In this document: piece after piece, positions 16,564 through 25,067 of the stretch
Layout: each line of letters starts with the position of its first letter
How positions within the stretch are numbered: position 1 is the stretch's first letter
From: JAEZAF01 sp964395665
GTDB taxonomy: Bacteria; Chloroflexota; Anaerolineae; Aggregatilineales; Phototrophicaceae
Length of the DNA: 64,000 nt
NCBI GenBank assembly: GCA_964395665.1
Contig: CAYNDH010000006.1
Location: 3,206-67,205, forward strand
Reading direction: 5' to 3'
Translations under genes and position numbers: made by a program
The notes under the pieces: generated by a model
The model's input: the letters and a program-made list of their open reading frames with translations, nothing else
What the model was told of the DNA's origin: nothing
The model's database searches: none

Positions 16564-17082
16564 ATGACCCTAGATTCCCCTGAAATGATGGAAGCCGAAG
16601 CCCCGCAGAAAGCCCGTAACGGGTTCTGGGCCGTTGTGCGTGACAATCTCGGCTATCTGGCGCTGTTTCAGGCGCTGCTGGCAACCGGTGGAAGCCTGTA
16701 CTTCAGCGAGGTGATGAAGTATGTCCCGTGTGCGCTGTGCTGGTATCAGCGCATTTTCATGTATCCACTGGTGTTCATTCTGCTGGTCGGCCTGTTCATT
16801 CACGACCGGCGTCTGAAGCTTTATGTGCTTCCCATCAGCCTGACCGGGCTGGCGATTGCCATCTACCATAATCTGCTTCAGTACGGCGCACTTTCCGAAG
16901 TCGCTGCCCCCTGTACCGCAGGCGGTGGCGCTTCATGTACAGCCCTGTGGATTAACTGGTTCGGCTTCGTCACAATCCCGCTCTTATCGCTGATCGCCTT
17001 CAGCGTGATTACCCTGTGCCTGATCTTTTACAAGCCCATCGAGATCGACGATGAGGCGGATGAAGCACCGGCCACAGAATGA
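16564..17082 (+). CDS. Disulfide-bond formation protein, BdbC/DsbB family
   Basis: 172 residues, four membrane helices. Quinone-side cysteines C56 and C59 lie in PCALCWYQR, the DsbB/BdbC signature, and the second pair is C117 and C125 in CTAGGGASC. It reoxidises thiol oxidases in the envelope and passes electrons to quinone. AGGAG lies upstream of the ATG; M8 or M9 are alternative starts. It heads a redox group: a lipoprotein cytochrome c begins 48 bases after its stop and a thioredoxin-CcdA fusion follows. Confidence 0.9.
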   Translation: MTLDSPEMMEAEAPQKARNGFWAVVRDNLGYLALFQALLATGGSLYFSEVMKYVPCALCWYQRIFMYPLVFILLVGLFIHDRRLKLYVLPISLTGLAIAIYHNLLQYGALSEVAAPCTAGGGASCTALWINWFGFVTIPLLSLIAFSVITLCLIFYKPIEIDDEADEAPATE

Positions 17083-17130
17083 GTGATCATTTCTCAAATA
17101 GAGCTTCACATATCCAGACAGGAGCAGAGA

Positions 17131-17640
17131 TTGTATCCACGTAAATTCGCCTCAACTTCTGTGATCTTTAGTATTGTTGTGCTTGCTGGGTTGATCCTGT
17201 TCACAGGCTGCGGTCCACAGACCGGCCCGGACGGGCAAACCCGCCCCACCTTCACCCCTGCTTCGGCATCCGGGGCAACAGCGCAGCCTGATGCACCCGG
17301 CGCACCAGAGACATCAGCCGCGACCACCGAGACCTCATCAACCGCCGGATCAGTGATCCAGGGGCAGATTATCTTTACCGGTGCCGGGGCCTGCGGGACC
17401 TGTCATACCGTCAATGGCTCCGGCGGACTGATCGGCCCGGATCTGGTGGGGGCCGCCGCCAGCGCACAGGCCATTCACCCGGATTTATCGGTAGAAGAGG
17501 CGCTTGAGATCGAGATTATCGATCCTGACCGGCATATCACAGAGGGTTATCGCGGCGGCCTGATGCCACAGAATTATGAGGACATTCTGACGCCGCAGCA
17601 GATTCACGATCTGATCGCCTATATGATCTCACTGGGATAA
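17131..17640 (+). CDS. Lipoprotein monoheme cytochrome c
   Basis: 169 residues from a TTG start at 17131, chosen because AGGAG (17120-17124) stands six bases before it; a GTG 48 bases upstream abuts the previous stop and lacks a site. A lipobox LILFTGC (Cys27) is followed by a Pro/Ala/Thr linker, then a class I cytochrome c domain with heme motif CGTCH (88-92) and a likely axial Met145 in GGLMPQNY. It would be lipid-anchored on the outer face of the membrane, carrying electrons between dehydrogenases and an oxidase. Confidence 0.88.
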   Translation: MYPRKFASTSVIFSIVVLAGLILFTGCGPQTGPDGQTRPTFTPASASGATAQPDAPGAPETSAATTETSSTAGSVIQGQIIFTGAGACGTCHTVNGSGGLIGPDLVGAAASAQAIHPDLSVEEALEIEIIDPDRHITEGYRGGLMPQNYEDILTPQQIHDLIAYMISLG

Positions 17641-17684
17641 CCCGTTCACCTCTCAAGCTGTAGATCTTACATCAGCGGCTCTGC

Positions 17685-17706
17685 ATTTGTGACATTTATC
17701 ACAAAT
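17685..17706. promoter_or_regulatory. CRP/FNR-type operator
   Basis: Perfect 22-bp palindrome ATTTGTGA-N6-TCACAAAT containing TGTGA-N6-TCACA, the classic CRP core. A possible -10, TACGAT (17747-17752), puts the site near -62, a class I activation distance; this spacing is inferred. It lies 88 bases upstream of the thioredoxin-CcdA gene. Confidence 0.6.
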
Positions 17707-17793
17707 AAAAGGATAATCGTCACTGAAAGCCGCCGCATCCGGACGGTACGATGAGCGTATGGCACTTTTGCATATGCGAACAGGTGAACCACA

Positions 17794-19296
17794 ATGGATG
17801 TACGCGCAAAGCCTCTGCTGATTTCAGCGGCTGTCATCCTGCTGGCTCTGCTGATCCCGCTGGCGATGGGGACGGCACAGGCGCAGGACATCGGCAGTCA
17901 GCCAGTAACCGGTGTTCAACCGGTGATCATTTACGTCTTCCGGGGCGATGGATGCCCTTACTGTCATGCGGAAATGGAATACCTGAAGGAATTACAGGCT
18001 GCATATCCACACCTGATCGTCCGCGACTATGAGATCTATCATAACGAAGATAACCGAAGCTATCTGCATCAGATGCTTGCGTTGCAGGGCGCACGGCCAT
18101 CCGGCGTCCCGGTGACGTTCATCGGGGATCGCCACTGGATCGGCTTCAGCGACGGGATCGCCGCGCAGATCGAACAGGCGGTACAGACCTGCCAGCAGAC
18201 CACCTGCATCGATCCCGGTCAGGGGATCATCCCGGTTGAGACCCAGACATGGCCGTCAGTCATCGCCGGAACTGATCCCGCACTGGCAGCCGCCAGCACA
18301 CTGACGCTGCCGCTGATCGGTGAAATCAGCCTTGAAGGGCTGTCGCTTGGCCTCAGCACGGCATTAATTGCGTTTGTCGATGGTTTCAACCCGTGCTCGC
18401 TGTGGGTGCTTTCGCTGCTTCTGGGGCTGGTACTGCACTCCGGTTCGCGTCAAAAAGTGATGATTATCGGCCTGACATTCCTCACCGTGACATCAGCCGT
18501 CTATATGCTGTTTATCGCAGGGCTTTTCACCATTTTCAGCTTTGTCGGCTTCATCGGCTGGATTCAGGTCGCAGTCGCATTGATGGCGCTGGCCTTTGCC
18601 TTCATCAATATCAAGGATTACTTCTGGTATAAGCAGGGGCCATCCCTGACCATTTCCGACCGGCACAAACCGAAGATCTATCGCGATATGCGCGGCCTGC
18701 TGAAGGGCAACAAATCGACACCGGCGCTGATCGGTGCGACCGCTGTCATGGCGATGGGTGTGACACTGGTCGAACTGCCCTGCACATCAGGGCTGCCCGT
18801 GATGTGGACCAATCTGATCTCCGCTAATCAGGTAACGGCGCTGAATTTTGCGCTGCTGCTTGGGCTTTACATGCTGATCTTTCTGGCCGATGAGCTGCTG
18901 ATCTTCGGCACGGTGGTCCTGACCCTGAAAGTCAGTAAATTTGAGGAAAAGCAGGGCCGGATGCTCAAGCTGATCGGTGGTGTGGTCATGCTGGCGCTGG
19001 CGATTGTCATGCTGATCGATCCAACGATCATGAACAGCATGACGAATTCACTGCTGATCTTTGGGGTCGCCATTGCTGCGGCAGTCGCGATTCTCTTTCT
19101 GCACCGGCAGGTCCTGCCACATTACGGCATCCAGATCGGCACGGAAGCATTGGCCGTGAAAACCCCTGGCGGGAAAGCATCTGTTGCAAAAGCATCGGCT
19201 GCGAAAGCATCGGGAGGGAAAATCTCCGCTTCCAGGCAGCGCAGGCACCAGCGGCGGCAGCAGACGCATCACCGCAAACGCCTGAACCACAACTAA
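17794..19296 (+). CDS. Thioredoxin-CcdA fusion, DsbD-like thiol transporter
   Basis: 500 residues. A signal-anchor (about 9-30) is followed by a thioredoxin-like domain with CPYC (C54, C57) and the cis-proline loop GVPVTF (104-109). Next is a CcdA/DsbD-type membrane domain (about 175-435) with its conserved cysteines in FNPCSLWVL (C201) and ELPCTSG (C330). The tail (about 450-500) is very basic with repeated KAS-[VA]-[AG]-K units and Arg/His/Gln runs. It should move electrons from cytosolic thioredoxin across the membrane to envelope thiols or cytochrome c maturation. Here the thioredoxin part is N-terminal, whereas classical DsbD carries it C-terminally. A CRP-like site lies upstream. Confidence 0.85.
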   Translation: MDVRAKPLLISAAVILLALLIPLAMGTAQAQDIGSQPVTGVQPVIIYVFRGDGCPYCHAEMEYLKELQAAYPHLIVRDYEIYHNEDNRSYLHQMLALQGARPSGVPVTFIGDRHWIGFSDGIAAQIEQAVQTCQQTTCIDPGQGIIPVETQTWPSVIAGTDPALAAASTLTLPLIGEISLEGLSLGLSTALIAFVDGFNPCSLWVLSLLLGLVLHSGSRQKVMIIGLTFLTVTSAVYMLFIAGLFTIFSFVGFIGWIQVAVALMALAFAFINIKDYFWYKQGPSLTISDRHKPKIYRDMRGLLKGNKSTPALIGATAVMAMGVTLVELPCTSGLPVMWTNLISANQVTALNFALLLGLYMLIFLADELLIFGTVVLTLKVSKFEEKQGRMLKLIGGVVMLALAIVMLIDPTIMNSMTNSLLIFGVAIAAAVAILFLHRQVLPHYGIQIGTEALAVKTPGGKASVAKASAAKASGGKISASRQRRHQRRQQTHHRKRLNHN

Positions 19297-19313
19297 CGTC
19301 AGCAAGCTCTTCT

Positions 19314-19346
19314 CCAAAAGCGCCGGACAGATCGCGGCGCTTTTGG
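19314..19346 (+). terminator. Terminator after the redox genes
   Basis: Perfect 12-bp stem CCAAAAGCGCCG (19314-19325) / CGGCGCTTTTGG (19335-19346), 18 bases after the stop at 19296. The U residues are inside the stem and no long U-run follows. Confidence 0.65.
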
Positions 19347-19433
19347 ATTCGGATACCTTAAGTCGGCACAGCATGTCCTGCGATAGAATAAAAGGTAATA
19401 CTTCTTAGAGACCTTCTCCAAGAAAGGAAAGAT

Positions 19434-20378
19434 ATGACCTTCTCCTCTGTGGATTTAGTGCGCCTGCACAGCGGCATCCGTGGGATGACGCCAGCGCTCA
19501 TGCATGATATTTTGCGGACAACCAAAGAACAATCCATACCGTTATCGGATCTCTTTTCGATGACCGATACCGACCTCAAGACGCTTTTCAGGTCGATGAA
19601 GCCAGAGGTAGCCCATCAACTCACCAGTTCCAGTTCTGATGGCGCTGCAAAGACACTCGAGCAGTTACAGCTCAAGGGCTTCAAACTCATCACGCGGTTT
19701 GATGCAGAATATCCCAGACAGTATGCGCCATGGATCGATACCCTACCACCGCTTCTGTATGTGCATGGTGATACTGCCCTGCTTGAGAAACCGGGAATTG
19801 GATTTGGTGGTTCTCGCGATGTAAGCACAGCAGGTCTCCATGCAACCGATAAGCTCGCACAGGCCGTTGTGGCTCAGTGGGACTATACGGTGATCAGTGG
19901 ACATGCGAAAGGCGTGGACATCATCGCCCATCAGAGTGCAGTTGCAGCAAAGGGAGCCACTATTCTCGTCCTGCCGGAAGGGGCATTAATCTTCCGGCTG
20001 AATGAAGCGCTGCGCTCATACTGGGCTGAAGCGAAGGATCGTATCGTCGTCATGTCGCAGTTTGCGCCCAATGAGCCATGGAGCGTCAGAAATGCAATGT
20101 CTCGAAATGCAACCGCGATCTGTCTCTCAAAAGCCTTCTTTGTAATTGAGGCGGGTGACGAAAAGGGGGGAACATGGGCCGCAGGGAAAACTGCCTTGAG
20201 TAAGGAAATCCCGCTTTATGTGCTGGATTATCCCGAACCATCCCCAGGTGCCGCTGGCAATAAGAAGCTGATACAAAAAGGTGGTATTCCAATCCCCTAT
20301 CCCTCTTTCAATGATTTAACGTTGCCGTCGCTCGATCAGACTACATCAGCAAATCCTGAACAGCTCAATCTCTTATAG
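19434..20378 (+). CDS. DprA-like (SLOG/Rossmann) protein
   Basis: 314 residues, ATG after AAAGGAAAG. A helical N-terminal region (1-80) is followed by a DprA-type Rossmann domain: FDAEYPRQY and LYVHGD (89-112), GFGGSRDVS (123-131), SGHAKGVDIIAHQSAV (155-170), VLPEGALI (179-186), a variant of the DprA loop at NEPWSVRNAMSRNA (213-226) and EAGDEKGGTW (239-248). DprA binds ssDNA and loads RecA in transformation; SLOG relatives bind nucleotides. Divergence of the NFPRRNR-type loop and the tight link (8 bases) to a RecQ-PRTase gene suggest a specialised paralogue rather than housekeeping DprA. The C-terminal winged helix of true DprA is not evident. Confidence 0.8.
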   Translation: MTFSSVDLVRLHSGIRGMTPALMHDILRTTKEQSIPLSDLFSMTDTDLKTLFRSMKPEVAHQLTSSSSDGAAKTLEQLQLKGFKLITRFDAEYPRQYAPWIDTLPPLLYVHGDTALLEKPGIGFGGSRDVSTAGLHATDKLAQAVVAQWDYTVISGHAKGVDIIAHQSAVAAKGATILVLPEGALIFRLNEALRSYWAEAKDRIVVMSQFAPNEPWSVRNAMSRNATAICLSKAFFVIEAGDEKGGTWAAGKTALSKEIPLYVLDYPEPSPGAAGNKKLIQKGGIPIPYPSFNDLTLPSLDQTTSANPEQLNLL

Positions 20379-20386
20379 GCAGCTTC

Positions 20387-22468
20387 ATGACAGCTAAAAT
20401 TCATCTCACAGCAGAAAATATCCTGAAGCAAACACTTGGCCCCGCATCTGCCTTTCGTGAGGGACAGTGGGAAGCGATTGAGGCCGTGGTTCAGCAGCGA
20501 CAGCGGCTGGTCGTCGTTCAGCGCACAGGATGGGGTAAAAGCCTTGTTTACTTCATCGCCACCCGCCTGAACCGGATACAGAATCGTGGGATAACGGTTT
20601 TAGTCAGTCCACTGCTCTCGCTCATGCGGAATCAGATCGCACAGGCGGAGAAATTTGGCCTGTGTGCGAAGCGGATTGATAGCACCAACCGTGATGAACA
20701 TAATAGCATCACGCAGGCACTGATCTCCGATCAGGTCGATCTTCTTCTGATTTCTCCGGAACGCCTCTCAAATCAGGCTTTCCGTGCCAGCATCTGGCCG
20801 ACGATACGCCCACAGATTGGCCTGCTGGTCATCGACGAAGTTCACTGTATCTCGGATTGGGGGCACGACTTCCGACCTGATTACCGGCGGGTCATGCATA
20901 TTCTGGCAGAATTGCCATCTTCGACCTCTGTCCTGGGGACTACAGCAACAGCCAATACCCGCGTGATCGACGATATACAGACGATTTTAGGCGGTGATGT
21001 TCAGGTATCCCGTGGATCACTGATGCGTGAAAGCCTGCGCCTGTATACCTATCCCGAACCGATGTCAGCCGCTAACCGGCTGGTGCTGCTGTCTCATCTC
21101 CTCAGGTCCATCGCCGGAACTGGCATCATCTACTGCACAACCATCCGTGACTGTGAGATCGTCGCAAAATGGCTGATACAGGAAGGGTTCCCGGTCGCCG
21201 CCTATCACTCTCAGGCAGAAAATCGAGAGCAGCTTGAAACCGATCTTCTGCAAAACAGGCTGAAGGCCCTTGTCGCCAGTGTCGCGCTCGGCATGGGATT
21301 CGATAAGCCCGATCTCAGCTTCGTCATCCATTATCAACTGCCAGGTTCGATCATCAGCTATTACCAGCAGATTGGCCGTGCCGGTCGCGGCATCGACAAT
21401 GCACACGTGATCCTGATGCATGGCCCGGAAGATCGCGAAATTCAGGAATATTTTCTGGACTCCGCCTTCCCACCAGTGGACATCATGCAGGCAGCAGCAC
21501 AGCAATTCGAAAGAGGGCGCAGCTTTTCCAGAAGTGAGCTTCTTATTGAATTTAATCTGAATAATTCAGTGGCCGATAAAATCATCCAGCAGTTCGAGAT
21601 TGAAGGTTACATCGTCAGCACTGACGCCGGCTACGTCAAGACCGGCCAGTCAGTTCCAGATTTCAGCCGTTGGCAGGAAATCACCGCCAGACGCTATCGG
21701 GAGCTGGAGCAGATCGAAGCCTTCATCGCTTCTGGAGACTGTCTAATGAAGTTTCTGGCATACGCACTTGAAGATCCCACGCACCCAGACCGGTGTAATC
21801 GCTGTAAAAACTGCCGTTCGTCAAAGAGCATTTTTGCCCCTGATGAGGACGCCTATCGCCGTGCGCAGCACTTCTTATGGAACGGCGAACCGCTCTGGAT
21901 TAAGCCAAGGTTGCAATGGGCAAGGCGCAGGATGATCACGCCACGCGCCAAACTCAAGCACACCAATGAGACCGGCATGGCGCTCTCTTTCTACAACGAC
22001 GAAGGATGGGGCAAGTCGGTTAAAGCAGGAAAATATATCCAGAAACGGTTTTCTCAGGAACTGGTCGCAGCCTCACAGGAGTTGATACAGCGCCACTGGG
22101 CAGGACAGATCATGTGGGTGACGAATATCCCCTCAACACGCCACCCGCACCTGGTATCGGACTTTGCCCGACGGCTGGCGGATGCCCTGCATCTGCCCTA
22201 TGTGGAAGCAGTGCTTTGCACCAGCCCCTACCCTGAACAAAAGACCATGCAGAACAGTCTTCTCCAGCTTCAGAATATCGCGAATGCCTTCACGATCGGC
22301 GCTGGTATACCATCGACACCTGTTCTGCTGGTCGATGACATTATTGATTCAGGGTGGAGTCTGACGCTGGCCGGGTGGCTTCTGCGTGAACATGGCGTCG
22401 CCCAGGTCTTTCCATTCGTACTGGCAAAGGCCGCAGCAGGCGGAGACAGACAAACCACAAGCGGATAA
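20387..22468 (+). CDS. RecQ-type DNA helicase fused to a phosphoribosyltransferase domain
   Basis: 693 residues. Superfamily 2 RecQ core: FREGQWEAI (23-31), Walker A RTGWGKS (46-52), DEVHCISDWGHDFRPDY (150-166), GTTATA (184-189) and motif VI YQQIGRAGRG (326-335). A RecQ zinc module follows (C452, C470, C473, C476). There is no HRDC domain. Instead the C-terminal about 150 residues end in LLVDDIIDSGWSLT (647-660), the PRPP-binding loop of type I phosphoribosyltransferases. A second GWGKS occurs at 540-544. The protein should unwind DNA 3' to 5'; the PRTase may bind or use PRPP or another nucleotide signal. It starts 8 bases after the DprA-like gene, so the two are surely cotranscribed. A housekeeping RecQ would normally end with HRDC. 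Confidence 0.88.
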   Translation: MTAKIHLTAENILKQTLGPASAFREGQWEAIEAVVQQRQRLVVVQRTGWGKSLVYFIATRLNRIQNRGITVLVSPLLSLMRNQIAQAEKFGLCAKRIDSTNRDEHNSITQALISDQVDLLLISPERLSNQAFRASIWPTIRPQIGLLVIDEVHCISDWGHDFRPDYRRVMHILAELPSSTSVLGTTATANTRVIDDIQTILGGDVQVSRGSLMRESLRLYTYPEPMSAANRLVLLSHLLRSIAGTGIIYCTTIRDCEIVAKWLIQEGFPVAAYHSQAENREQLETDLLQNRLKALVASVALGMGFDKPDLSFVIHYQLPGSIISYYQQIGRAGRGIDNAHVILMHGPEDREIQEYFLDSAFPPVDIMQAAAQQFERGRSFSRSELLIEFNLNNSVADKIIQQFEIEGYIVSTDAGYVKTGQSVPDFSRWQEITARRYRELEQIEAFIASGDCLMKFLAYALEDPTHPDRCNRCKNCRSSKSIFAPDEDAYRRAQHFLWNGEPLWIKPRLQWARRRMITPRAKLKHTNETGMALSFYNDEGWGKSVKAGKYIQKRFSQELVAASQELIQRHWAGQIMWVTNIPSTRHPHLVSDFARRLADALHLPYVEAVLCTSPYPEQKTMQNSLLQLQNIANAFTIGAGIPSTPVLLVDDIIDSGWSLTLAGWLLREHGVAQVFPFVLAKAAAGGDRQTTSG

Positions 22469-22613
22469 GCCGGTTTCAGGTATTCATTCTGAAAGGCATT
22501 CCCCTATACAATTGTGCATGACAGACCTGAAGGAACGGGCTGATGGTAATACGCAGTCACCTTCCATATCAGGCTGTTTTCATCGTATGCTGACCTATTA
22601 GATGAGAGCACCT

Positions 22614-23714
22614 ATGACTCACACGTCACAATTTCGTCAATCGCGCCGCATCCTGATACCGCTGACCCTGCTTAGCCTGCTGATCCTCATCCTGACCGGG
22701 GCTATCAGTGCGCAGGAAGCCACCCTGACCGTTTCCCCTACCCCTGAAACTACCGCTACTGAAGAACCCGCCGCCACCGAAGAACCCGCTTTCGTCGTTG
22801 CCAACGATCTCACGATCAACGGACTACGCGCAGTGGTTGCGGAGATCGAAGGCAGTGACATTCTGATTGAACAGCGGATCGCAGATGGCGCTAATTACAC
22901 CCAGTACATCGCCAGTTACCGCTCTGAAGGCAACAAGATCTACGGTCTGCTGACCATCCCGAAAGGCGAGGTACCGGAAGGCGGATTCAAGGCAATTGTC
23001 TTCAATCATGGCTATATCCCGCCCACCAGCTACCGCACCACCGAACGCTATGTCGCCTATGTCGATATGCTGGCGCAGAGTGGTTTTGTGGTTTTCAAAA
23101 TCGACATGCGCGGACACGGCATCTCTGAAGGTGAACCCATCGGATCATATTTTTCGCCCGCCTATACCATTGACGCGATTTCCGCCCTTCGCAGCCTTCA
23201 GCGCATGGAGAATATCGACCCGAATGGCATCGGGATGTGGGGACACAGCATGGGCGGGAATCTGGTACTGCGGGCGATGCTGGTCGAGCCGGATATCCGC
23301 GCCGGTGTGATCTGGGCGGGGGCGGTTTACAGCTACGATGATTTCAACACCTATGCCATTACCGATACATCATTTGTCCGCGTCCCGAACTCATCCGGAA
23401 CCCGTCGCAGCAGTGAGATCTTCGAAGCCTATGGCCGCCCGGATACCCGTGAACCGTTCTGGCGGGCAGTCTCGCTCACGGCCAATATCGAATCCCTGCG
23501 AAGCCCGGTTCAGCTTCATCATTCGATTGATGACGATGTAGTAAATATCGGCTACTCACGGGATCTGGGCGTGATTCTGGCGGAAAATGAGAAGGCCTAT
23601 GAGTTCCACGAATACGCCAACGGTGGACACAATATCGCCGCACCCGCCTTCAATCTGGCGATGAGCCGCACGGTCGAATTCTTCAGGCAGCACCTGTACG
23701 CGGTCGAGAATTAG
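22614..23714 (+). CDS. Secreted alpha/beta hydrolase (S9-type esterase/peptidase-like)
   Basis: 366 residues from ATG 22614 with GAGAG upstream; an in-frame ATG at 22602 has none. Signal peptide (about 10-35, ending ISA-Q), a Thr/Glu/Pro linker (ETTATEEPAATEEP), then the hydrolase fold. Visible are oxyanion strand FNHGYIPP, DMRGHGISEG, nucleophile elbow GHSMGG, an acid in HSIDDDV and the catalytic His in NGGHNI near the end. It is probably an exported or membrane-anchored esterase or peptidase. It is followed by a strong terminator and converges with the ABC operon. Confidence 0.85.
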   Translation: MTHTSQFRQSRRILIPLTLLSLLILILTGAISAQEATLTVSPTPETTATEEPAATEEPAFVVANDLTINGLRAVVAEIEGSDILIEQRIADGANYTQYIASYRSEGNKIYGLLTIPKGEVPEGGFKAIVFNHGYIPPTSYRTTERYVAYVDMLAQSGFVVFKIDMRGHGISEGEPIGSYFSPAYTIDAISALRSLQRMENIDPNGIGMWGHSMGGNLVLRAMLVEPDIRAGVIWAGAVYSYDDFNTYAITDTSFVRVPNSSGTRRSSEIFEAYGRPDTREPFWRAVSLTANIESLRSPVQLHHSIDDDVVNIGYSRDLGVILAENEKAYEFHEYANGGHNIAAPAFNLAMSRTVEFFRQHLYAVEN

Positions 23715-23748
23715 CCCAACCCACCGACGTATCGCAAAAGATATTCAG

Positions 23749-23784
23749 CAGGAATCCCGCGTCAATTCCGGGATTCCTGTTTTT
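23749..23784 (+). terminator. Strong Rho-independent terminator
   Basis: Perfect 11-bp stem CAGGAATCCCG (23749-23759) / CGGGATTCCTG (23769-23779) followed by TTTTT (23780-23784), 34 bases after the hydrolase stop. Confidence 0.9.
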
Positions 23785-23800
23785 ATGGGCTGATACAGGA

Positions 23801-25051
23801 CTATCCCTTCACGCCCGAACTCGCGACACTGGCGATGAAATACCGCTGCGCCAGAATGAAGATGATGATCGGCGGCAGGATCGCCACCGCTGCACCCGTC
23901 AGGACCAGATTAGGCTGATCGGCAAACACATTTCGCAGCCGGATCATCGACAGCGTCAGCACATGATTGGCCGTGTTGCCCTCACCGATGATCAGCAGCG
24001 GCCAGAGGAAGCTGTTCCACGCATACAGGAAAGAGAAGATCGCCAGCGTCGCAATCGCGGGCTGACTCAGCGGCACAAAGATCGTCCACAGGATACGCAT
24101 CCGGCTGGCCCCGTCCATACGCGCCGCCTCTTCAATCTCTTTCGGGATCGTCATGAAGAACTGGCGCATGAGAAATGTCCCATAAGCGGTAAAAATCCAC
24201 GGCACGATCAGCGACACCAGTCGATTTTCCCACCCGATAATGACCATCAGCCGGTACATGGGGATAATCAGCACGACAAACGGGATCATGATGGAGCCAA
24301 GATACATCAGAAAGAGCGTGTCCCGCCCGCGAAATTGTAAACGCGAAAACGCATAACCCCCGAAAATTGATGTCACCAACTGGCCGAGCACCACACCCAG
24401 CGTTACGACAGTGGTATTGACCAGCGCCCGATTGAGATTCAGCTCACCAAAAGCGCGGCTGTAATTGCCGAACTGAAAGTCCACGAACTCCGCCAGCGGC
24501 GCGGTACGAGCCACGGCATAGGTGAAAAGCTCCGGATTATCAGGATCTGCGAATTTATCCAGCGCACCGCGATACGCCAGCAGCAGACGCTGCGTGCTGC
24601 CTTCTTCCGTCGTGACTTCATAAAGGTCGAAATCATCTTCCGAACCATCAGTGCTTTGGACGATCACGGTTTCATCGGTTGGGATGGCCTGATCAAGCGG
24701 GACCTGCACCAGAATGCTGCTCGCACGCGGTGAAGCAACATCAATGCGATCTTCGGTGGTGAAGAAGCCAAAGTTCTGGCGTCCGCCTTCCACCAGCAGC
24801 ATCTCACGTTCCATACCATCAATGATGAAGCGATAGACCGGCATCGTCTGATCCCCGACCACGCGCATTTCGGGCGAATACGGAAACAGGCGCGGCGGAA
24901 AATGGAAGACATCGGTCGAATTCTTGAACGATGTCATCAACATGTAGATGAACGGAAAAATCATCAGGAAGGCGAACACAGTCAGCAGCAGATAGAGCAC
25001 TGCATGGGTCAGAACGGTATGCCAGCGAACAGGATTCACAGCTACAGACAT
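23801..25051 (-). CDS. Sugar ABC transporter permease, MalG type, with large periplasmic insertion
   Basis: 416 residues from ATG 25051, which has AAGGGA nine bases upstream; an earlier in-frame ATG (25075) overlaps the upstream gene. After the first membrane helix and TSFKNS the protein carries about 120 extra residues (about 50-175) before the usual FGNYSRAFGE segment. The transmembrane core follows with the EAA loop EIEEAARMDGASRMRILWTIFVPLSQP, which contacts an ATPase. It is the second permease subunit of a carbohydrate importer, with a 16-base gap to the first. No ATPase gene is nearby, so an MsmK/UgpC-like ATPase must be supplied in trans. The insertion is rich in Asp/Glu/Thr and may contact the binding protein. 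Confidence 0.88.
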   Translation of the reverse strand: MSVAVNPVRWHTVLTHAVLYLLLTVFAFLMIFPFIYMLMTSFKNSTDVFHFPPRLFPYSPEMRVVGDQTMPVYRFIIDGMEREMLLVEGGRQNFGFFTTEDRIDVASPRASSILVQVPLDQAIPTDETVIVQSTDGSEDDFDLYEVTTEEGSTQRLLLAYRGALDKFADPDNPELFTYAVARTAPLAEFVDFQFGNYSRAFGELNLNRALVNTTVVTLGVVLGQLVTSIFGGYAFSRLQFRGRDTLFLMYLGSIMIPFVVLIIPMYRLMVIIGWENRLVSLIVPWIFTAYGTFLMRQFFMTIPKEIEEAARMDGASRMRILWTIFVPLSQPAIATLAIFSFLYAWNSFLWPLLIIGEGNTANHVLTLSMIRLRNVFADQPNLVLTGAAVAILPPIIIFILAQRYFIASVASSGVKG

Positions 25052-25067
25052 GATGTTGACATCCCTT

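Noticed and set aside
24266..24281. CAGCACGACAAAC copy inside the permease gene
   Set aside because: It encodes normal permease residues on the minus strand and is a single copy; coincidence with the minisatellite unit.
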